A stretch of DNA of 64,000 nt from Tethya wilhelma (lineage: Eukaryota > Porifera > Demospongiae > Tethyida > Tethyidae). The stretch is taken from assembly GCA_964030475.1 (NCBI GenBank), contig CAXIPT010000003.1, forward strand, positions 11,490,667 through 11,554,666, written 5' to 3'. Numbering within the stretch: the first letter of the stretch is position 1; every line of letters starts with the position of its first letter. The position numbers and the translations under genes are program-made. Positions 22,232 through 31,954 of this stretch are shown here, piece by piece. The notes under the pieces were generated by a model, which was not told the origin of the DNA, did not search any database, and worked only from the letters and a program-made list of their open reading frames with translations.

Positions 22232-25148
22232 TTAATGGTGGATGTCACTAACAGTGATTTTAAACATTAGACAGTCATTCTTGAGGTATGGTCCCAAGTC
22301 ATTGTGGGAAATGTATTCTTCTTTTCCCTGTATACGTTTAGCTGTGTTTCCATCTCTCACTCTACCAGCAGTATCATTAGGAGTGGCTTCATTAAAACAA
22401 ATCGTTCTTGAATGATATCTGTTGTGGTCTTCCTGGTCTAGTAGGGTGATTGTGATATCTCCTCTGAAAGGCCATTTGAGGTGCTTGTCAAACTCACCCC
22501 TTTTTAAGCCTATTTGTGCTGAAACACTTTTCCCATAAAATTGAGTGCTTAGAGGGCCATTTGGATGAACATATAAATTCATTTTATATCCATGATGGTG
22601 AGTATAAAATGGTGGTGACTGCCAATGAAGATCAGCTCTCTTGAGGGCATCAAAATTGGTCAAGGTGAAATATACTGGAGAAGTGGGTGTTCCAGTGAAT
22701 GGGGTGGGTAGAAGGCGTTCAACAGATGCTCTAGAGGATGATAGAGGAACTGGCACAGCAAACACATGCTCCTTTAGTATTTCATATTCTTTTGTTATTT
22801 GCTTCAATGCTACACTAACACTTGCTATCTGTTGTTCCTTTAGTCTTTCAAGTTCTTCTATCTGTTGTTCCTTTAGTCTTTCAAGTTCTTCTATCTGTTG
22901 TTCCTTTAGTCTTTCAAGTTCTTCTATCTGTTGTTTGTGCTGTTGATTCATTAAATTCTGGGTACAAATAATGTCCAAAATTTTCTTGCCTAAAATTGCA
23001 ATCAGTTCTTGACCTTCAAGGAATGCTTTATCCAGAGATGACTTGCTGCTCTGAAGAAGACTCAAGTGGATCTCAGAGTGATTTTTGAGATGGGCTGGTA
23101 CCTCTCCACGTGTTACTCTCTCTTCACAACCAACAGACTTGAATTTACAGTCAACACGTGCAAACAGACATCCTTCTAGTTCTCTATCAACTTGTGGCTC
23201 CTCATTCAGATGATTTTCCAGCTGTCTCAGTTCTCCCCTCCAGGTACAGCCCTTGGCTCTGTGGGTGCAGTAGACCTCATTGTCATACAATGAGCGTTGG
23301 AGTCTTTGGTCAGGGAAAATGGTGATACTCTCTCTATTGCAAGTGGGACAATGTTTGTTTTTATCTTTGAGTCGTTCAATACAGACTTTACAGAAGCTGT
23401 ATCCACAGCAGGTAACTTGGTGAGGCTCTCGAAGGATCTGAAGACACACAGGACACTCGCACTGCACTCCTTTTGGAGGTTTTTCAACAAATTCACAAGT
23501 AAATCCACCAGATTTACTTGGTTCTTGATAAGAGTCATTAGCACTAAAAACATCCTAATTGTTGAGAAAATTAATATGAATGTAACTATCATGGCATGTA
23601 CAGTATGTACAGTATGCACAGTCTTTCATATTGGATAACCACATAATATTATTCTGTCACACTCTCAATTAACTCCAGCTACTGTGAGTCTGTGACCAAA
23701 GATACTGCTCCACTGACTATTCTGATGCTTTTACAACACATATATACAAGCAGTGAATAAATTAAATTGTTGCAGTAATGACTTTAATCACCTTTTTAAG
23801 CACTAGAACTACCCACGTAATTTTAAATGCATATAATTAATGATAGTTTGTTTATTCATTCATGCAATATTGCTATGTCAATGATGCATAAAGCATTAGT
23901 AGTCTAAGAGTTCAAGCATTTTAACAAAGTCATATAATATTATACCTGCAGTTGATCATTACAGATCCACTCCTCTCCAACCATCAGTTTCAACACATTG
24001 TACGATCGAAAGAATTCACAGAGTTCATCTCTGTTGAACTGGACTGATTTGGGCACAGAGAACACCAGAGCTATGCTGTTGAATTTGAGGCCATTCATTT
24101 TAGGAAGGAGTCGCAGGAAACAAAACTTTTTTGAAAATCTGCTCCGAACTTCCTCGAGGTCAGCCAGTGTCTTCTCATACCACTCGTCTCCAAGTGTTGC
24201 TACGATAGGAGAGTAGTCTTCATCAACAAGATTGATGCTTCTCTCACCGATGTAGTCGGGTATTTTAATCTTCTTACGAAATGTTGAAAGCTCTGTCACA
24301 TACCTACTCATCTGATCCACAATCTCAGAGTCCTGGGGAGCAAAACGACTGACAAGGTAACACAATAGATCAGGTTGGAGATAATCCCAGAAGTACTTCA
24401 GAATCCGAAACAGCTCCCTGACTGTGTGGGTCCTCCAGATCTGTGATTCTTTGCTCTCAAACAGTTGGCCAAATGGAGCCATCAAGTTCACAGGCAGGTG
24501 GCATGAATAACGTTGAAGTTTTATGAGGGGTACATATTCCTCAAAATACTCTTCAACACTGACCACGAGATCCAGAAAGAGACCCTCAATTCTTGCAATC
24601 ACTTCTGAAGTCCCACTTGAAATTGGATGGGGCACTATTGGAATCAGGGGGGCAGGCTCAAGCTGTTTACAATTTTGCTTCAGTTTTGCTATATATACAA
24701 ATAAAAATAAAATGATTATTAAATGTTGTGGAGATGAGCCGTCCATTCATGGATTGATATCATAGCTTGCGGAATAAATCCATGCCTCATCATACTCACC
24801 TTGTTCAAAGTTTGGTGTCACCAATAGCTCGCACACTTTACAAGCCAGGTTTGCTTGATTGATGTTCAGCAGTGCTTCCAGGAGTTTCCTGTAAGTAGCT
24901 TTGAAAGCAAACGTTTCTTTCCATTTCGTGAGAGCATTCATCCTCTTCACTTCTTGGCTCCTATTGTCTTCTTTGATGGCATCGATCTGTGCCGTGCTGA
25001 GACCGAGATGAGAGGCAAGTAGCTCCCACGATTCTAGCAAGAGAGCTATTCTTCTGGTATGGTCATCAGTACACTCCTCATCTAGAAAACCTCCGGGTAG
25101 GTTGTAACGACTCTCAAGCTCAGTAACTAGAACTACACCCTCTGCCAT
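22232..25148 (-). CDS. Death domain-helical module-RING-TRAF-MATH protein, copy D, expanded coiled coil
   Basis: Three exons, 24800-25148 (death domain, start MAEGVV), 23946-24688 (helical module) and 22232-23554 (RING, TRAF zinc fingers, coiled coil, MATH), join in frame to about 804 residues. No linker exon is used: its place (about 23640-23720) holds a decayed copy with a stop. The coiled coil contains a tandem 33-bp repeat at about 22820-22935 encoding QQIEELERLKE roughly four times; sister copies have one. The helical exon matches copies B and E more closely than C. The RING has CCGYSFC where copies A-C have CCGNSFC. The start lies 149 bp from the divergent ependymin-like gene start at 25298. 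A more upstream ATG at 25154 (MKM) is also possible. Confidence 0.83.
22820..22935 (-). repeat. 33-bp tandem repeat encoding an 11-residue coiled-coil unit
   Basis: ATCTGTTGTTCCTTTAGTCTTTCAAGTTCTTCT (given here in + orientation as its repeat unit start ATCTGTTGTTCCTTTAG) recurs about three and a half times, almost without substitutions, in the coiled coil of TRAF copy D. Confidence 0.9.
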
Positions 25149-25297
25149 TTTCACAAGATAATATAATTAGCAATCAGAGCAATGATAAACATGGCATGAG
25201 GTCAATATTGATCACATGACATTGTTTTTATTATGATGATGATGATGATTCACATTAATGTAGTTACACGTACAAAACAGTATCCACTATAGCCACA

Positions 25298-26269
25298 ATG
25301 AAGGGATTAAATTTGGTTGCAATAGTGATAGCTTGTTTGCACCTTGTCAATGGACAGCCAGCTCCAGCCAGACCAAAACTCTCTGAATCTTTCTCTGCAG
25401 AGGTAAGTAAGTATGCTTGTATTCTTGTGCAAGTACATGCATAGACATTGTGATCTTTAAATTTAAAACTTATTTTTACATTAATATATATGTTGTCAAA
25501 TAATATTATAATAAAATTTATTATAGTATACAAGATCAGGACTTGGAACAGAGCTAAGAGGTATTGTTTAACTTGCTGCCATACTGTTTTAATGCATGTA
25601 TGCCACTATCCGGTGGTTCTTTTATCAGGAAACATCTATCGTAACTTTGAAGAAGGGAAACAGTTTCAAATTGAGCAGCTGGGAGGACATGACGGTCTAG
25701 TGAACACACTGACAAGAGCCGACCTGAAGGCTCAATACAAATACTTCCAGTGAGTTCCAAACATCACACATGATTCATCATTTTTTGTTTCCGAACATTA
25801 ACATTGCTTGGTCAGTAACTGTCTTCTTTCCATGCATGATGCCACAGGCCCTTTGCCTACTGCTCTGTGGTTGGTAATGGTGACAGTGTGAAGGTGGTGA
25901 GGGCATGGACTTGGATTGAGAATGCTACCTATCGTGGCCAGAGACAGTTCAAACAGCAAAAGGTTCACGTTTGGGCTTACAATGTACGTCAGTTTGGCAG
26001 TTAGTTTGGTCTATAGTCTCAACCCCTAATTTTATTTCCCCCTCATACTAGCTACTGTATTATGCATGCACACACACACACAGGACACTCAGAGCCTTGT
26101 CTTCAATGAGATGGGAGTGTCTGCTGAGAATGAGAATCATCCGGTGTTCATTTTCGACCAGTCCTCCTCGTCAGGTTCATTTGGAGTGACAGTGTTCCAG
26201 ACCTTCACCAACGGAGCTCCTCCGGCAGGTAGATTTGACGTCCCCCCTATTTGCAACGAGCAAAACTAG
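25298..26269 (+). CDS. Secreted ependymin-like protein, single domain (intact copy)
   Basis: Five exons (25298-25402, 25527-25560, 25629-25749, 25848-25983 and 26084-26269) join to 193 residues. Residues 1-20 form a signal peptide (hydrophobic LVAIVIACLHLV, then NGQP). The mature chain has a GNIYRNFEEGKQFQIEQLGG segment, PFAYCSVVG, a Trp-rich AWTWIENATYRG, LVFNEMGVSAENENHPVF and a C-terminus RFDVPPIC. The late VP..C, the F.E/D.G block and the size recall ependymin-related secreted proteins, but I cannot confirm the family without a profile search. One potential N-glycosylation site (NAT) is visible. It starts 149 bp from TRAF copy D, head to head, suggesting shared control. Function unknown; secretion is well supported. 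Confidence 0.75.
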
Positions 26270-26570
26270 AGATACATGAACACATACATAATACATGGAC
26301 CTATAAATGTGAACACCTGAATGCAATGTAATATTATTGAGTTGTTTAAATGAGTGAAACTAGAAAAAAGATACTCTCAAAAAAAAAAAGTCAGGTCGGT
26401 ACAAAAGGTGACACTTTCTAAGTGAGTGAGTCCCAGGAGGTATGCCACATGCACTCACTTTTTTTAGTACCGTGGCTCAGCAGAACCTTAATCCACGACT
26501 CCATAGAAAAAGTGGCCTTCTAAACTGAACTAAAAACAGGGGGGAAAGGAAATTAAGCCAGCAACTAAGA
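26270..26570. other. 3' flank of ependymin-like gene, duplicated at 46629-46925
   Basis: The block TCAGGTCGGTACAAAAGGTG...GCCAGCAACTAAGAT follows both this gene and pseudogene copy F with only small changes, showing that the duplicated unit extends past the gene. Confidence 0.75.
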
Positions 26571-27870
26571 TTAGTTTGGCTATGTCAGCAATGTCACATA
26601 TATGTTCCGCGCGTTTTAACGATTTGCGCAATTTGCAAATTGCGCAACGCATTTTGGAAATCGTCAAAATGCGCACGCATTTTGCAAATTGCGCAATTTT
26701 GTGCGCATTGAGTGCACTTAGCAATCATACATTTAAGCCACTTCATGACATCATTGTGTAGTAGATAATTATCATGGTATGATGGTTTTAGGCCAGTTCT
26801 TGGGTTCCATCATGGTGTGATGGTTTTAGGTTCTTGGGTTTTCATCATGGTATGTCTCGATCATGAAATTGATTATTCAAGCAATTTTTGTACGAACAAA
26901 ATGCATGTATAGCGTATTGTTTACGTCGTTCGCAAAATCGATTATCAACTTGATTGCAAAAAGTTTTTTTGTAGTATATTATATGAGATGTGCATATGTG
27001 CGCATTATAGTATCCAGATGGTTCCTGTTAGCTATAGGTACAGGCCGAATGACACGATGGTCAAAGTTTATGCCTCAGGTGCCTGTTGAATTGAACTTAG
27101 CGTGCTTCACTGTACTTGAGTGCATGCATCAGAACAACTTAGTTTGTTACTGGTAAGTTGACTACTGTCATAGCTAGAATATCATACGTGCGGTAGTACA
27201 TATAGTAGGAATTAGCCGACTGTCCCATAAACACAATACAAAATGTTGGTCACCATAAAATCTAGTCAAACAAAATTAACAAGCTTTCAAAGTTACTCAT
27301 GAAGAGGCTCTCAATTAATGACAGCTAGATTACCTTTTGCATGCAAGGCCGAACATTCACAGTAACTTTCCTCAGCACTCGTAGTAGTCTCCTGGGCCAG
27401 CCGCTTTCAAGGAAAGAAAGTGTCTGGTAACACTGACTGGTATAGCAGTTTTGTTCAAGTGTCCAGGAATTTCTCAGACACTTTATAGTCCCGACAGTTT
27501 ATTACACTATACACTTTAGTACTACTGACACTGGTAGTAACTACTAGACTGACTCCAGAGGAGATCCGACATCTGCGGGTTAATTGGAGGTCCTCAGGGA
27601 TCATATGATATTATTTCCGGGTCTCTGTACTTGTACATATCTAAGCTTTTAGCCATTTCCAAAGGGCTGTAAGCAACTTATCTAGCGAAGTAACAAGAAA
27701 GAGAACAAAACTTAGCTTATTTCTAAGCAGTAGCGTCTGATTTCAAGACCAGGAAACGTGAGTCACGTGTTGTATTAATTTAAAAATGGTCTGCAATTAA
27801 CCCGCGGATATTTGACCTCCTATGGACTGACCCTAGGTGAAGCCATTACATCACTTCAAGTGTCAATTTT
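26571..27870. other. Gene-free stretch with small repeats
   Basis: Contains a self-complementary segment at about 26605-26705 (GCGCAATTTGCAAATTGCGC and related words) and a direct repeat of ATCATGGTRTGATGGTTTTAGG at 26773-26850. No exon recognised. Confidence 0.5.
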
Positions 27871-27872
27871 GA

Positions 27873-28300
27873 CAAGTAATAAAAATTTCCAAAAAATATG
27901 GAGTGTAGGAATGGGCAGTGCGGGAAAAAGTAATGAAACAAGGAATGTCTCAATTTTGGCGCATGACTACTTCATTTTTTTCCCTTTTTTATTATTCCTC
28001 ATCATCTTGTAACCTTAATACATGCAATGATATCGAACTGTACAATCATAGTTTCAAGTTTACAGATTCAAATTGTTTCTAATCAGTTTGGTAGAAATAT
28101 GAAGTATTAAATCATAGTTGGGCAACCTGCTAATAATAATTACGGTTAAATTGCAAAAAGTATTCTATGCTAAGGACTGTTACAATAGGGCATAACAAAT
28201 GAAGTAGTCATGTGCTGAAATTGAGACATTCCTTGTTTCATTACTTTTCCCGCATTGCCCATTACTACACTCCTTATTTTTTTGAAATTTTTATTACTTG
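27873..28300. mobile_element. Fold-back MITE, ~105-bp inverted repeats
   Basis: The left arm starts CAAGTAATAAAAATTTCC and contains GAAACAAGGAATGTCTCAATTTTG; the right arm (28197-28300) is its reverse complement ending GGAAATTTTTATTACTTG with a few differences. The ~220 bp centre is unique. Non-coding. Confidence 0.85.
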
Positions 28301-29865
28301 TTCGTGCAATGAACAACATAATTGCAGACTATGATAATTACTATTACAGATTATTATACCTATATAATGTAGACTAATGTGCAACACCCAACCTGTTACA
28401 GAGTGAAGAGAAACATTGTAAACTTGACCTCTCGTAAATAATTACATATTGAATGTGAACTCAAAATGACAAAAATTAAGCACACACATTAGCTACTACA
28501 AAACCAATTCTTAATGACGTTACATCTGGTACGTTACAATTCCCCTTCCTAAGGATAGTACTTGTCTACAAAGCGCATTATAAGTTCTGTATTTAGATCA
28601 TACCAAACAAAATACTCATACACATTAATTCAAAAAAAAAACACACAATAGAATACAATATTCTGTTGAAATTCTTACAGTCTGTATGAAAATAAATTCA
28701 TTGGCCAGCACTTGAATGAGACAAGGACCTTGTTACTGGTCCTTCTCGGTGGAAAGAAATGGTAGGAGGCGGTAGTTGTGTCGAAACAGCAACAGCTTTA
28801 CTTTTCCGTGTAGTCTAGCTACTTCTTACTCTTACCCATTCAACACATAATGAATTTCAGCGTTTGTAGGAGTAGTAGCTTCAATACAGTATAGCGTTTG
28901 TCAGTGTGATATGGTCCCTGCCAGCAAATTCCCTTAACTTCCTTAGAATAACGAATAATTCAGAACAATAATCATCTGCATCTGGATTCACCCATATGAA
29001 TATTATGTGGATGGCAAGTTTGGCAACTCATTCAATGGTAGGCTGGTGGAGAGCCTCAGATCCTGATCATACATGCAGTAGAAAAAGGGTCTCTTTTTTT
29101 GTAGAGGCTTGAACAACCGAACGATATGCGAACAGGAGCATGGGTAATGTTGATCCCACTTAGTAGTGTTCTTCTCGCTACACATCTCATCAAATCATCT
29201 GCAAAGCACTACATACCATAGATCGGGAAATTTTTGTCAGTAAAATATTTCGCCTGTTAAATTTTCGCATAGTGTAATTTTCGTCATTGAGGATGATTTG
29301 GTAAAGATCGCCATACAAAATAAACTTTCATCGAGGTTCGTCAGTAATGGTCATCAATGAAAATTTTTTAGCAACGAAACTTTTCCTATTTACAGTAATT
29401 ATAGAAATGTCAAAATGTTAAAAGATTTTTGCATAATAATATGTGAGGCTCCAAGGGAAAACCGGACGTTTGGGAAATTATTGTTTTTAGAGTAAAATGC
29501 GGTTTTAGTTTAGTTCGCGTTTTTGTGCGAAATATTTTTTACTGCACGGGTGCATTGCGCTACATCTCAGCATGCTCCACGCAAAATTTGAGGTGTGGAG
29601 CTGCTTCTGTTGCAGAGATATAGACCGTATTGTTTGCCCTGTTTATTTTTATTTTGTTGCTAACACGGAGAACTGTTGCTATGCTGTGCAACAGACCGAC
29701 TAGCCACTAGGGAAAGAAGGTTAGCCACTTAAAATTTAACCCCTTTTCTACCAGTAAATCATGTGATCAGTTTAAGATTTAATTTTTTTCTCTGTAAACC
29801 AGTGACCGTCCAGAATCTTTGTCTGTGCTCTGTGTCCCTCGGGCTGTGTTAGTGTACGCCAGGAG
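28301..29865. other. Gene-free AT-rich stretch
   Basis: No coding exon recognised in either strand. A TTTCG-rich segment at 29225-29420 (AAATTTTCG, TTTTCGTC) resembles one arm of the element at 54508-54730. Confidence 0.5.
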
Positions 29866-31397
29866 TAGCCTCATTCCCAGGCTCTCCTCCTCCTCCTATA
29901 CTATTAAGGGGGCGAAGGAAAGAAAGGGGGAGGGGAGAGGAGAAGGAGGAGGAGAGCCTGGTCGCGAATAGTCACGTGTGTGTTCTTTACTGTTCGTGGT
30001 TTCCAATTAGTGGTCAGAGGACTCTTTGATCTAGCTAGCGTAGCGCTCTGAGTGGCTTTGAGTCAAGTAAAACTGTTGTTTTCTCCACTGTTGTTTCAGT
30101 TTTAATCACAAAGAGTGACACACAGCCTGTACCATCCAAATTTTTCTACCCAGCAAAACGGAAACACGGTAAAATCATGATAAAATTCTCAGTACTCCAC
30201 GTACCGTTCTAGTATAAAATGGCCGGTTATATGACATAGCCCTCATAGCTCCTTCTTTGTCTGCTCTTCGCATTCTTGTGAACATCTGTTCATCTTTCGC
30301 TTATCAGCACAGGTTAGTGTTTAATGCCGACAAGACACAACTGATTCGTTTTGCCACTCCTGGTCTTTCTGCTTTCTGTTCTTCCAACTTCAGTCTCTTT
30401 GGTCAATCACTCACGTTCTCTTCCAAGGTCAACCACCTTGGCCACTGTCTGAGCCATGATTTATCTGATAATCATGATATAATCTCCGTCAAACGTGATT
30501 TTTGCAGGAAGGCTAACTCCATGATATCTCTATTCTCTGGTTGTGATCCTCTTACTAAGATGCGCCTACTCTCGAGTTTTTGCATGTCTTTATATGGTTC
30601 ATCCTTGTGGTCTGTTGCCTCTAGTGAGCTTCGATCATTAGAAGTCTGCTACAATAACATACTTCGTAAGATCTGGAACCTACCAGGTAGATGTCGTACC
30701 ACTATCCTGCATTTGATCAGTGGCCTTCCCAGCATCCGTGATGTTGTTCTACGTCGTTCTCGTACTCTTGTTCTTTCTGCTGTTCGTCACTCCTCTTCTA
30801 CTATGCTATCTGATATCTTTTCTCAGAGCTATTCTCTCATTTACACTTCTTTTGGAGTCAACAATCTGACTGGACATCTTCACAAGAAGACACACCAATC
30901 TGCTCATGTGCTTTGTGCTAATTTCATTCGGGATGCTAGAATCAACTCTTCCCTGAACACACACCTTGAGAGTGAGATCATATATATGTGTACTGCTTAA
31001 TTAAATCTAACTCTTTTCATTATTACTATATATAATTATATGTGTCTGTATGTACTACTTATTTACCTCTGCACCTATTGTGGTGTGTTTAATAATAATA
31101 ATAATAATAATATCAAATCTGTGGATAGCGAAGACTCTTTAGAATAGCCAAAGGGTTAATATGGGCTGATTTCTGTGAATAACTGACAGCAATAGAAGCT
31201 TGTTGAATCGTTCAGAGCGCTACGCTAGCTAGATCAAAGAGACCTTTGACCACTAATTGGAAACCACGAACAGTAAAGAACACACACGTGACTATTCGCG
31301 ACCAGGCTCTCCTCCTCCTTCTCCTTTCCCCTCCCCCTTTCTTTTCTCCGCCCCCTTAATAGTATAGGAGGAAGAGGAGAGCCTGGAAACGAGGCTA
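29866..31397. mobile_element. Large fold-back element with ~180-bp inverted ends
   Basis: The left end starts with TAGCCTCATTCCCAGGCTCT and continues through TCACGTGTGTGTTCTTTACTG to TTTGATCTAGCTAGCGTAGCGC near 30050. The reverse complement runs 31205-31397, ending GAGCCTGGAAACGAGGCTA. The ends belong to the same TAGCCTCGT family as the hairpin at 14265-14366. Inside lies a LINE fragment. Confidence 0.8.
30240..31112 (+). mobile_element. Non-LTR retrotransposon 3' fragment (reverse transcriptase C-terminal region)
   Basis: An open frame (about 30257-31000) encodes the end of a LINE-type polymerase: HRLVFNADKTQLIRF, VNHLGHCL, YGSSLWSV, YNNILRKIWNLPGR, then the Cys-poor tail typical of these elements. 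It is followed by an untranslated end with an (AAT)n tail at about 31090-31112, as in CR1/L2-like elements. The catalytic YxDD motif is absent because the 5' part is missing, so it is a dead copy. Confidence 0.8.
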
Positions 31398-31420
31398 GCT
31401 CCATCGCGCGCTGGCACTTA

Positions 31421-31728
31421 GTCGGCGATACGTCAGCAATGGGTCGGCACAGTGCGTCGGCGCCTCCTCGGCGATACGGCAGCGCCTCGTCGTCGGCGAC
31501 ACGTCGGCGTTCTATCGGCGATACGTCGGCGCATTGTCGGCGCTCTATTGGCGATACATCGGCGCATTGTCGGCGATACGTCGGCGCATTGTCGGCGCTC
31601 TATCGGCGATACATCGGCGCATTGTCGGCGATACGTCGGCGCAATGTCGGCGCATTGTCGGCGATACGTCGGCGCATTGTCGGCGCTCTATCGGCGCTCT
31701 GTCGGCGATACATCGGCGCATTGTCGGG
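31421..31728. repeat. GC-rich 11-bp minisatellite
   Basis: Units of the form TCGGCG+5 (TCGGCGATACG, TCGGCGCATTG, TCGGCGCTCTA) follow one another about 28 times, often as two- or three-unit higher-order blocks. All three frames stay open through much of it, giving arginine-rich shadow frames that I do not regard as genes. Confidence 0.9.
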
Positions 31729-31954
31729 GGCCATATGACCCCGACGTCGGGTTTGCACTTCTCGGCCACCATACTTTCCTTTCTGGGATTAATCAATGTC
31801 TCGTGCGCATGCGCATTATGAAATGCATCGCGCGCCAGAGCCAGTGTGCTGTGCATGAATGAATCAGAGACATAATTTCTATAATAACAATAATTTTTTC
31901 AGTAACAACTAGCTATGTATAGATCATAGATATAGATATATCAGATCAGTACCA

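Noticed and set aside
31421..31728. Possible CRISPR-like array of regular repeats
   Set aside because: Units are 11 bp with no distinct spacers, in a eukaryotic context; a minisatellite explains it fully.
31439..31862. Arg-rich open frames on both strands (RRSIGDTSAHC-type repeats)
   Set aside because: Products of the 11-bp minisatellite; both strands and several frames are open at once, which is expected for such repeats.
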